Source: an uncultured Prevotellaceae bacterium (GTDB lineage Bacteria > Bacteroidota > Bacteroidia > Bacteroidales > Bacteroidaceae). From it: a stretch of 18,211 nucleotides of DNA. The DNA lies in assembly GCA_947303695.1 (NCBI GenBank), contig CAMYYX010000021.1, forward strand, positions 1 to 18,211. Reading direction: 5' to 3'. How positions within the stretch are numbered: position 1 is the stretch's first letter; each line of letters opens with the position of its first letter. The notes below the pieces were generated by a model that worked only from the letters and a program-made list of their open reading frames with translations, did not search any database and was not told the DNA's origin. Below, piece by piece: positions 8,376 to 14,943 of this stretch. Both the position numbers and the translations under genes were made by a program.

Positions 8376-8795
8376 TTATTTCCGGCGTTCGCCGATGATG
8401 AGGAACACCTCGTCTTTCAAAGCATCAGGGAGTTCGACGGCTCGTAGCTGAAGACTTCGTACCCATCCTGCTACCTCGTACTCCTTCATGGTATAGAGTA
8501 CTTCACGGAATTCATCGACAGCTTCATCCGTATAGTCGGATGAGGCTGTTCCTCTATAACGGTCGAGCTCCTCATCGTTATAATATTCAATCTCTTTGCT
8601 GACAGCAGCTAGCAGACTGTCCTTTTCGCATACTTCGTGCTGACCGCAACACTCCATGTCTTCTATTTGTTTGATAGAAGGCAGTTCGGTGATTTCGCCC
8701 CGTTCGAGTTTCTTCTTGAGCGAACGGTTGCGGATGTAGCCGAGTACAAAAGCGATTGCTCCAAGAGCAAAGAGGCTGATTATGAGATATAGCAT
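8376..8795 (-). CDS. Small membrane protein with CCGxHxxC motif, function unknown
   Basis: 139 residues from the ATG at 8795, which overlaps the end of aroA by 16 nt; a longer in-frame reading from 8897 would lie inside aroA. The first 20 residues form one membrane segment (LYLIISLFALGAIAFVLGY), followed by basic residues, which points to a cytoplasmic C-terminus. Residues 48-60 contain ECCGQHEVCEKDS, a compact Cys/His cluster that could bind metal. The rest is acidic and soluble (EIEYYNDEELDRY; ending FLIIGERRK). I recall similar proteins in Bacteroides and Prevotella annotated only as hypothetical. It is the last gene of the DPP III-fur-purA-aroA operon. No function can be assigned. Confidence 0.85.
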   Translation of the reverse strand: MLYLIISLFALGAIAFVLGYIRNRSLKKKLERGEITELPSIKQIEDMECCGQHEVCEKDSLLAAVSKEIEYYNDEELDRYRGTASSDYTDEAVDEFREVLYTMKEYEVAGWVRSLQLRAVELPDALKDEVFLIIGERRK

Positions 8796-10015
8796 AATTC
8801 GAATCCGATTTTTTCGAGGTCTGACCAATAAGTGGGGTAGGACTTGCTCACCACATCGGGGTCTTCGATGATGATTTCGCCCATTCGTAAAGCACAAGGG
8901 GCAAAGGCCATCGCCATACGGTGGTCGTGATAGGTGGAGATGGAAAGTTTAGAGTTTAGAGTTGTGAGTTTAGAGTTAAGAGTTGAGCCATTCCAAGAGA
9001 GTGAGTCATCCGTCGCTTCGAGGGCGAATCCCATCTTTGCCAATTCGGTTTGTAGGGCGCTGATGCGGTCTGTCTCCTTGATGCGTAGGGTACGAAGACC
9101 TGTAAAGCGGAACGGAACAGCATTCATACAACACGTCACAACCAATGTCTGAACGAGGTCTGGGCAGTCTTCGAAGTCGTACTCGAATGGCTCTTGTTTC
9201 GTTTGCTGTTGATCCAATAGTCGGAAAATCTCGTCGCAAACCCTGTCACCTTGAATGCTATCGGAGCAGAGCGATTGTAAATGAAAGACAGAAGGCTGGA
9301 GATGGGCGATGGATGCAATCTCGTACCAATACGAGGCAGCTGTCCAGTCGGCTTCAATCATCACCGTTTTCTCTTCCTGACGGTAGTTGTATCCAGGTTC
9401 TACCCTGATGGTCCGTTCGTCTGTCCATTCCACGCTTGCGCCGAACTGACGCATGAGTTCCTGTGTTATATATAAATAAGGTGTAGACACCAGTTGCCCT
9501 TCCAGCTTCAGCGTCAGCCCTTCCTGCATGGTGGGCGCAATCATTAGCAGGGCAGAGATAAACTGAGAGCTTACACCTCCATTCATCGTCAGGCTACCAC
9601 CTCGCAGATGGCTCTTCCCTGTGATCCGAAGCGGAGGAAAACCTTCCTTACCCACATATTCAATCCGAGCACCCAGCGACCTCAGCGCATCTACCAAGAT
9701 GCCGATAGGGCGTTCCTGCAGACGCTCTGTGCCGGTAATCGTACGTGTCCCATCTGTGACGGCCAGATAAGCAGTACCGAATCGCATCGCTGTTCCTGCT
9801 GCACACACATCTACGACCTCGTCATCACGTTGTAGCATCTCTGCTACCACACGGATATCATCGCACAATTCCGTAAGCGGGCGGCGTAGAACCTTTTCGG
9901 GTTTCACTCCGTTGAGTGCAGAAAGAATGAGTACACGATTGGCTATACTCTTCGAGGGAGGTAGTTCAATCGTGCACTGTTGAATGGTTTTCGGTGCTGT
10001 TACTTTCAGTTTCAT
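8780..10015 (-). CDS. aroA: 3-phosphoshikimate 1-carboxyvinyltransferase (EPSP synthase)
   Basis: Sixth step of the shikimate pathway: joins phosphoenolpyruvate to shikimate-3-phosphate. 411 residues, a little short against about 427. Visible motifs are PPSKSIANR with Lys22 and Arg27 (19-27), AAGTAMRF (PEP-binding loop), RPIGILVDALRSLGA, SSQFISALLM, EADWTAASYWY, DCPDLVQTL, KETDRISAL and the C-terminal HDHRMAMAF. The variant spellings (PPSKS rather than PGSKS, DCPDLVQT) are usual for Bacteroidetes enzymes. A heptanucleotide repeat at 8947-8987 encodes STLNSKLTTLNSKLS, just before the HDHRMAM motif. The start shares one base with the purA stop (TGATG), and the end overlaps the next gene. Confidence 0.96.
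   Translation of the reverse strand: MKLKVTAPKTIQQCTIELPPSKSIANRVLILSALNGVKPEKVLRRPLTELCDDIRVVAEMLQRDDEVVDVCAAGTAMRFGTAYLAVTDGTRTITGTERLQERPIGILVDALRSLGARIEYVGKEGFPPLRITGKSHLRGGSLTMNGGVSSQFISALLMIAPTMQEGLTLKLEGQLVSTPYLYITQELMRQFGASVEWTDERTIRVEPGYNYRQEEKTVMIEADWTAASYWYEIASIAHLQPSVFHLQSLCSDSIQGDRVCDEIFRLLDQQQTKQEPFEYDFEDCPDLVQTLVVTCCMNAVPFRFTGLRTLRIKETDRISALQTELAKMGFALEATDDSLSWNGSTLNSKLTTLNSKLSISTYHDHRMAMAFAPCALRMGEIIIEDPDVVSKSYPTYWSDLEKIGFELCYIS
8947..8987 (-). repeat. Heptanucleotide repeat GTTTAGA (six units, some degenerate) inside aroA
   Basis: Plus-strand units are GTTTAGA, GTTTAGA, GTTGTGA, GTTTAGA, GTTAAGA and GTTGAG. The total of about 42 bp is a multiple of three, so the reading frame is kept. 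The encoded linker reads TLNSKL twice. Confidence 0.85.
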
Positions 10016-11280
10016 CAGCCTCTTACGATGGTCTGTTCGCGATCGGGACCTACTGAAATAATCGCAATTGGGGTTTCGAGTTGCTGCTCAAGGAATTCGA
10101 TATACTCCTTGAATGCCTGTGGGAAATCTGCTTCCGATGAACATTGTGTCAGATCCTGCTTCCAGCCTGGCATCTCTACATAGACAGGTTCGATACCTTC
10201 GTTGATGTCGTAGGGGAAGTAGTCGATGATGTGTCCGTTTTGATTGTAAGCCACACATGCCTTGATGGTTTCGAAGTCGTCGAGCACATCGCTCTTCATC
10301 ATGATCAGTTTGGTCACACCATTCACCATGATGGCATATTTCAGCGCTACGAGGTCAATCCAGCCACAACGACGTTCACGACCTGTCACAGCTCCGTATT
10401 CGTGTCCGATTGCACGGATCTTGCTACCTGTCTCGTCGAACAGCTCAGTTGGGAATGGTCCGGCACCCACACGTGTGCAGTATGCCTTGATGATACCATA
10501 CACATCACCTATCTTGTTAGGTCCAAGTCCCAGACCTGTACAAGCTCCTGCACAGATGGTGTTGCTCGAAGTCACAAACGGATATGAACCGAAATCTACA
10601 TCGAGCATCGTGCCCTGAGCACCTTCGCAAAGGATCGACTTGCCTTCTTTCAGCAGACGGTTCACTTCGTGTTCGCTATCCACAAGCTCAAACTGACGCA
10701 TGTATTCGATACCCTCCATCCAGTGCTTCTCGATGTCGGTGATGTCGTAGTCTGTGTAGTTGAGTGCACGCAGCATTTCCTCGTGGCGGGCTTTGTGAGC
10801 GGCATACTTCTCTTCGAAGTTCTCCAGAATATCTCCCACACGAAGGCCGTTACGGCTTACCTTGTCGGTATAAGTCGGACCGATGCCTTTTCCTGTCGTT
10901 CCCACTTTGTTTTTTCCCTTTGCTGCCTCGTTGGCTGCATCGAGCAGGCGGTGGGTAGGCATGATCAGGTGTGCCTTCTTCGAGATATGCAGGCGGCTCT
11001 TCAGCTCGTGTCCCGACTTCTCCAGCTCCTTTGCTTCGTCCATAAAGAGGTCTGGAGCCAGCACAACTCCGTTACCGATGATATTCACCTTGTCACCCTG
11101 GAATATACCCGATGGGATAGAGCGGAGCACATATTTCTGTCCTTCGAACTCAAGGGTATGTCCTGCATTCGGACCGCCCTGAAAACGTGCGACTACGTCA
11201 TATTTCGGAGTCAGTACATCTACCACTTTTCCTTTTCCTTCGTCTCCCCATTGGAGACCCAATAGAACATCTACTTTCAT
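10015..11280 (-). CDS. purA: Adenylosuccinate synthetase
   Basis: Converts IMP, GTP and aspartate to adenylosuccinate, the committed step to AMP. 421 residues, a normal length. The P-loop GLQWGDEGKGK (residues 8-18) holds the catalytic Asp, and GGPNAGHT (35-42) holds the catalytic His. QGTMLDVDFGSYPFVTSSN is the typical IMP/GTP-binding stretch, followed by GVTKLIMMKSDVLDDF near the guanine-binding site and GRERRCGW earlier. The ATG overlaps the fur stop by four bases (ATGA), and the stop TGA shares its A with the aroA ATG, so translation is probably coupled on both sides. Placement of purA directly after a Fur-family gene is, as I recall, common in Bacteroidales. Confidence 0.97.
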   Translation of the reverse strand: MKVDVLLGLQWGDEGKGKVVDVLTPKYDVVARFQGGPNAGHTLEFEGQKYVLRSIPSGIFQGDKVNIIGNGVVLAPDLFMDEAKELEKSGHELKSRLHISKKAHLIMPTHRLLDAANEAAKGKNKVGTTGKGIGPTYTDKVSRNGLRVGDILENFEEKYAAHKARHEEMLRALNYTDYDITDIEKHWMEGIEYMRQFELVDSEHEVNRLLKEGKSILCEGAQGTMLDVDFGSYPFVTSSNTICAGACTGLGLGPNKIGDVYGIIKAYCTRVGAGPFPTELFDETGSKIRAIGHEYGAVTGRERRCGWIDLVALKYAIMVNGVTKLIMMKSDVLDDFETIKACVAYNQNGHIIDYFPYDINEGIEPVYVEMPGWKQDLTQCSSEADFPQAFKEYIEFLEQQLETPIAIISVGPDREQTIVRG

Positions 11281-11759
11281 TTCTGTTTATTTTTTTGTTT
11301 GCGTTTCTCGCGGTTTATTTTTGCTTGACATTTTGAACAGATTCCGTAAATCATCACAGAACAGTTAGTCATCTTGAATTTCTTGTATCTCTTTTTCCCC
11401 AGAAACATGGCGATGCTCGGATCTTTGAACTCGAACAATTGGTTGCAGATGGTGCAGCACATGTTGTGGTGCGTCTGGGTTTGCACGCATGCTTCATATT
11501 CCATCCCTTCGTTGCCGTTCGAGCGCTTGATCACGAGGCCTGCTTTGAAAAACAGCTCCAAATTGTTGTACACGGTCACTCGCGTCACACGGAACTCCTC
11601 TGTGAGGTATTCCCATATCATATCAACCGTGAAGGGCATATTCGCCGAATAGACGGTTTCCAGAATCTTCTTCCGCTCTGGCGTGTTTCTGAGCCCTTTC
11701 AGTTTGATATAATTGTGCAGTATCTGTTCAGCTTCGGCAAGCCGGCTATTTTCGTCCAT
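11277..11759 (-). CDS. Fur-family transcriptional regulator (ferric uptake / peroxide type)
   Basis: 160 residues from the ATG at 11759; a TTG 21 bp further upstream is possible but less likely. The winged helix lies at about 25-85, with recognition helix TRVTVYNNLELFFKAGLV (59-76). The metal region has HHNMCC (97-102), a CxxC pair at Cys102/Cys105 and a second pair at Cys141/Cys144, the usual structural zinc site of Fur proteins. The C-terminal tail is very basic (REKRKQKNKQK). It could be Fur, PerR or Zur; the sequence alone does not decide. It overlaps the upstream AlkD-like gene by 14 nt and purA by 4 nt. Confidence 0.93.
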   Translation of the reverse strand: MDENSRLAEAEQILHNYIKLKGLRNTPERKKILETVYSANMPFTVDMIWEYLTEEFRVTRVTVYNNLELFFKAGLVIKRSNGNEGMEYEACVQTQTHHNMCCTICNQLFEFKDPSIAMFLGKKRYKKFKMTNCSVMIYGICSKCQAKINREKRKQKNKQK

Positions 11760-12288
11760 ATTTCTCGTCCAATAATCCAATCAGGTTATTTGCCAACCTT
11801 CTCACATTCAGGTTGCTGCTCTCACACATCGATTGTGCCTGGTCATACAGCTCCTCTACCGATCGTTCCTGTATCTCCCGTTGCCGCACAATGTGGTAGA
11901 TGGTACTCAGTCCGCACACCTGCCTGATCTCGTCGTCCGATGCAATCCAGCAGAATGCCGCTTTCGTGGCGTAGGGGAGGTATTGAAACAGATGCAGACT
12001 GACAATCTGTGCTATTTCGGCTGTGTGGATGCTCTCCACCCAGATGTCGGCCATCTCCTCGCAGAACGCCTCTGTGGGTTCGATCAATGCGGCCAGAATC
12101 TTGCATTCCCTCACCGACTCCTTCCACAGGGCCTGGGCCAGTTCGTGATGCTTGCCGAATTCACCCGCTATCTCTTGCAGTCGTGGCAGCTCTACACCCC
12201 AGTTCACGCGATAGTCGGCCGTCTGTCGCATCGCAGCCGAGGCCACCCCGTTCATGCTGGCGTGCAACTCCTGCTTAATTGTTGACAA
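11746..12288 (-). CDS. DNA alkylation repair (AlkD-like, HEAT-repeat) protein
   Basis: About 180 residues if translation starts at the TTG at 12288, inside the last codons of the DPP III gene. Homologs as I recall them begin with an IKQELxASMNGVAS-like helix, which this start preserves; an ATG at 12255 would remove it (169 residues), and an ATG at 12336 would add 16 residues with no family look. The run LAQALWKESVRECKILAALI followed by EEMADIWVESIHTAEIAQIV is characteristic of AlkC/AlkD-type alpha-helical proteins, which wrap duplex DNA and, in AlkD itself, excise alkylated bases. Whether catalytic residues are kept cannot be judged without an alignment. It overlaps fur by 14 nt. Confidence 0.8.
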   Translation of the reverse strand: MSTIKQELHASMNGVASAAMRQTADYRVNWGVELPRLQEIAGEFGKHHELAQALWKESVRECKILAALIEPTEAFCEEMADIWVESIHTAEIAQIVSLHLFQYLPYATKAAFCWIASDDEIRQVCGLSTIYHIVRQREIQERSVEELYDQAQSMCESSNLNVRRLANNLIGLLDEKYGRK

Positions 12289-14317
12289 GAGGGAGGGTAC
12301 TGTAGTCTCTGCTGTATCTGAGCATCTGGTCGGCATAACTCTCTGTATAGTCAACGGTCACGTCAGTAATGTTGCCCTTATCGTCCTTCACCAATGTGTA
12401 GACAGGGTTGATGAATCCCTTGTATGGTGCCAGGTTGAGCGTTTCGTAACGGTCCAACACCTCTCTGTGGAGCACTGGGTCAACCTTCACGCCATAGTTC
12501 TCTACAAGTGCCTTTGCAGCGTTGTAGTCGCCTGTACTTCTGATGCGCTGCACTTCAGCCAGCAGTTCTCCGAACAGGTTGCGCAGTTTCTTGTAGTCGT
12601 TGATTCTCACGTAGGTCTTTCCCGCGCGGTTCACCAGCAACACGGTTTTGTCTTTCTCACCCTTCTCCAGACACCAGTGAGCGATGAGCGAACGGTTACG
12701 CATGTGCGATTCCTCGATGTTCATTCCTGGTCGTATGCGCACCAGCTGCGTCATCAGTCCGTTCATCATGTATTCATAATATTGGGCTTCATAAGCCTTT
12801 TGGTTAGGCATCATGTCCAGTTCCACCATCTTGGGGTCTGCCAGATAATAGAGCGCAAACAAGTCGGCACGAGCCTCCTCGATGGTCATTGCGTATGCCT
12901 TCAGGCTTTCCTCGCCCACGCCAGGCATCATCTTGCCCGATCCGTGTCCCAGACACTCGTGCAGGTCTGTGTGGATGTCGTCCGTCAAGTCCGAGTAATC
13001 GTTGAGCAACTCTATTTCGTGTCTCGAGAAGCAGAACTCTTTTCTCAGTCTGTCACCCGCTGCCTTGTTGTAAGCCTGCGTCAGGTTCGCGATGGTCACC
13101 GATTTGCTGCCGTGCTCCTTTCTGATCCAGTTCGAGTTAGGCAGGTTGATACCGATGGCTGTCGATGGGAACAGGTCGCCACCCAGCATCGCAGCTGTGA
13201 TGACCTTTGCCGAGATGCCCTTCACGTTCTGTTTCTTGAACTGAGGGTCGGTAGGCGAGTTGTCCTCAAACCACTGAGCGTTCTGGCTCAGGCGCTCCGT
13301 CCGTTTGGTGGCCTCTATGTTTTTGAAGTTCACGATCGACTCCCACGAACACTTCAGTCCCAGCGGGTCGCCGTAGCACTCGATGAATCCGTTCACGAAG
13401 TCCACCATCGAGCCTGTGTTCTCCACCCATGCGATGCTGTATTCATCGAAGGTAGCTAGGTCACCCGTCTCGTAGTATTCTATCAGCTTGTCGATCACGC
13501 CACGCTGCTCCTTGTCCTCAGCATATTGCCGTGCTTGTTTCAGACACGCTATGATTTTTGTGATAGCCTCACCGTAGAGTGTCGAAGCCGTCCAGCGCTT
13601 CTCCACGATTTCACCGCTCGGCAGTTTCACCAGTCGGCTGTTCATACCGAACATACCTGGGCGGTCTTGGTCTTTCCACGCAGCCCTCTGCTGCTCGTAG
13701 AATCGCTCAGCCTCTTCCTGGTTCACACCGTCGTAGTAGTTGTTCGCTGAAGTCAGAATCAGGTCCTGACCCTCCGACAGGTTCACACGCTTGTGCATCA
13801 CCGTGAAGTCGAACATCACCTTGCAGATTTCGTCCAGGTCAATCTCCTGCTGCAGTTCCGGAGACGCACATTTTGCCCATTGCTCACGAAACCAAAGTTC
13901 GCTGAAATCAGGCTCGAGCTTATCCATCGCATAGTGATGATGGATGCCGTTCGAGAACCACACACGCTTCAGGTATATCTCCATCTCCTTGAAGTTGTCC
14001 GAGTTGCGGTCCACGCAGTCCGACTGATACACCGTCTCCAGTGCCTTACGGATGCGCAGGTTGTACTTGCCGTTCTGGTCGTACAAGATGTCACGACCAT
14101 ACATTGCAGCCTCACTCAGATAGTAGATAAGTAATTTCTGGTTCAGGGTCAGGTCCTCGAAACCCTCCACTTTGTAACGTAGCATCTGCAAGTCAGCAAA
14201 ACGCTCGTTCGCATACTCAAACGTGTCGTCCCCTGCATCACCTTTCGGCGATGTACACGACACCATCGATAATGCTATGATAGCCATAAGTCCAAATAAA
14301 CCTTTTAACTGTTTCAC
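12275..14317 (-). CDS. Dipeptidyl peptidase III lipoprotein (peptidase family M49)
   Basis: 680 residues. Zinc metallopeptidase releasing dipeptides from the N-terminus of oligopeptides. The M49 zinc motif HECLGH is at 453-458 and the second motif, EEARAD, at 480-485 (EExRAE/D type). A GTG start at 14317 is chosen: it follows AAAGGAAAAA, gives the signal sequence VKQLKGLFGLMAIIALSMVSC with lipobox Cys21 in MVSC, and lies downstream of a -7 box (14368 to 14361). A longer reading from 14428 would start upstream of that promoter. The lipobox suggests envelope anchoring, unlike cytosolic DPP III of animals. It heads a six-gene operon in which every junction overlaps. Confidence 0.93.
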   Translation of the reverse strand: MKQLKGLFGLMAIIALSMVSCTSPKGDAGDDTFEYANERFADLQMLRYKVEGFEDLTLNQKLLIYYLSEAAMYGRDILYDQNGKYNLRIRKALETVYQSDCVDRNSDNFKEMEIYLKRVWFSNGIHHHYAMDKLEPDFSELWFREQWAKCASPELQQEIDLDEICKVMFDFTVMHKRVNLSEGQDLILTSANNYYDGVNQEEAERFYEQQRAAWKDQDRPGMFGMNSRLVKLPSGEIVEKRWTASTLYGEAITKIIACLKQARQYAEDKEQRGVIDKLIEYYETGDLATFDEYSIAWVENTGSMVDFVNGFIECYGDPLGLKCSWESIVNFKNIEATKRTERLSQNAQWFEDNSPTDPQFKKQNVKGISAKVITAAMLGGDLFPSTAIGINLPNSNWIRKEHGSKSVTIANLTQAYNKAAGDRLRKEFCFSRHEIELLNDYSDLTDDIHTDLHECLGHGSGKMMPGVGEESLKAYAMTIEEARADLFALYYLADPKMVELDMMPNQKAYEAQYYEYMMNGLMTQLVRIRPGMNIEESHMRNRSLIAHWCLEKGEKDKTVLLVNRAGKTYVRINDYKKLRNLFGELLAEVQRIRSTGDYNAAKALVENYGVKVDPVLHREVLDRYETLNLAPYKGFINPVYTLVKDDKGNITDVTVDYTESYADQMLRYSRDYSTLPLVNN

Positions 14318-14360
14318 TTTTTCCTTTTGGTTTTCTGATTGATTGATATGAAATTTAGTG

Positions 14361-14368
14361 CAAAGATA
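14361..14368 (-). promoter_or_regulatory. -7 box for the DPP III-fur-purA-aroA operon
   Basis: Minus-strand TATCTTTG, 43 nt before the GTG start. No convincing -33 TTTG is found at 19-21 bp; that region overlaps the ATAATG[A/G/T] heptad repeat. Its position argues against the longer in-frame start at 14428. Confidence 0.6.
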
Positions 14369-14380
14369 CAAAAAAAATTT

Positions 14381-14401
14381 ATAATGAATAATGGATAATG
14401 T
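14381..14401. repeat. Heptanucleotide repeat ATAATG[A/G/T] (3 units)
   Basis: Three consecutive units differing only in the seventh base, overlapping the expected -33 region of the DPP III operon. Confidence 0.75.
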
Positions 14402-14416
14402 AAAATATTTAAATTT

Positions 14417-14444
14417 TACATTTAACATTTAACATTTAACATTG
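14417..14444. repeat. Heptanucleotide repeat AACATTT (4 units, ends degenerate)
   Basis: TTACATTT-like first unit, two exact AACATTT units, then AACATTG. It directly follows the previous heptad array with a short AT-rich gap. Confidence 0.8.
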
Positions 14445-14474
14445 GCTTTGGCCATTTTACCCCTTAAACCTTTG

Positions 14475-14547
14475 AAAAATGCGATTAAGCCGAACATAAT
14501 GTCAAGCTTGCTTGTATATTATTGAAGCGTAGCATTTTGCACGAAGT
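14475..14547. repeat. Dispersed intergenic element, copy B
   Basis: Carries AAAAATGCG plus ATTAAGCCGA at the left and GCGTAGCATTTTGC (14527-14540) at the right, as in 2384-2453. The centre is unrelated and 3 bp longer. It runs directly into the GAACTCTT array. Confidence 0.6.
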
Positions 14548-14623
14548 GAAACTCTTGAAACTCTTGAACTCTTGAAACTCTTGAACTCTTGAAACTCTTG
14601 AACTCTTGAACTCTTGAACTCTT
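14548..14623. repeat. Tandem array of GAACTCTT / GAAACTCTT (9 units)
   Basis: Nine head-to-tail units of 9, 9, 8, 9, 8, 9, 8, 8 and 8 bp, differing by one A. This is a microsatellite-like tract likely to vary in length between strains, about 60 bp upstream of the -33 box at 14682. Confidence 0.95.
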
Positions 14624-14634
14624 GAACAGTCTTT

Positions 14635-14655
14635 AACCTATAACCTATAACCGTT
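14635..14655. repeat. Heptanucleotide repeat AACCTAT (2 units plus a degenerate third)
   Basis: Two exact units and AACCGTT, just after the GAACTCTT array and 27 bp before the -33 box. Confidence 0.65.
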
Positions 14656-14681
14656 ATATCTATCAACTTTTTCCCATTTTA

Positions 14682-14713
14682 TTTGGTCGTTTCAAATTAT
14701 ATCTCTATCTTTG
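14682..14713 (+). promoter_or_regulatory. Promoter of mini-protein / surface lipoprotein operon
   Basis: TTTG (14682-14685), 20 bp, TATCTTTG (14706-14713). The first coding start is at 14784, leaving an A-rich leader of roughly 60 nt. Confidence 0.8.
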
Positions 14714-14783
14714 TGGTTGATAACTAATTTACAACAAAATTTATATCAATAATTACTAACAATCTAAACAAATCAAAACAAGC

Positions 14784-14921
14784 ATGAAGAAAAAACTTTA
14801 TGAGAAACCGACGATGCAGGTCGTCCAGTTGAAACAACAAGCCTATTTGCTGCAGGCAAGCGGAAACGAGGTCCTGCGCACGGACTATGGTGAACCAATA
14901 GAAGAAACGTGGGAAGAATAA
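14784..14921 (+). CDS. 45-residue mini-protein, YxKPT...LLxAS family, function unknown
   Basis: Basic start (MKKKLYEKPT), a short hydrophobic middle (VVQLKQQAYLLQAS) and a polar, acidic tail (DYGEPIEETWEE). The central 21 residues (6-26) align without gaps to the mini-protein at 17388-17495, with ten identities: Y, K, P, T, V, L, LL, A, S. It follows a good promoter and lies 22 nt before the lipoprotein gene, so the two are probably one operon. It has no classical signal peptide. The layout, a conserved front part ending in LLxAS and a variable tail, resembles a leader plus core, but no modifying enzyme or peptidase is seen nearby. From memory, similar short proteins are frequent in Prevotella genomes as hypotheticals. 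The shared motif supports it being a real gene. Confidence 0.75.
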   Translation: MKKKLYEKPTMQVVQLKQQAYLLQASGNEVLRTDYGEPIEETWEE

Positions 14922-14943
14922 TCATAATTAAGAATACACGACT

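Larger units (their letters stand above)
14318..14783. other. Gene-free, repeat-rich intergenic region
   Basis: 466 bp between divergent transcription units. It holds the DPP III promoter box, two heptad arrays (14381-14401, 14417-14444), copy B of a dispersed element (14475-14547), an 8/9-bp array (14548-14623), a third heptad array (14635-14655) and the promoter of the mini-protein/lipoprotein operon. No RNA gene or coding frame with family resemblance was seen. Confidence 0.8.

Noticed and set aside
8368..8420. Terminator between the convergent GH43 and aroA operons
   Set aside because: Only 8 bp separate the stop codons, and the small CGGC/GCCG dyad near 8392 lies in coding sequence with no T run.
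10669..11265. 198-codon plus-strand frame antisense to purA
   Set aside because: It is a shadow of purA, whose motifs and length are unambiguous.
12254..13459. 401-codon open frame on the plus strand
   Set aside because: It is fully antisense to the DPP III gene, which has clear catalytic motifs; the translated sequence is rich in V, H, R and C without any family look.
14548..14623. Possible CRISPR or replication iteron
   Set aside because: Units of 8-9 bp are too short for CRISPR, and no replication initiator gene is near.
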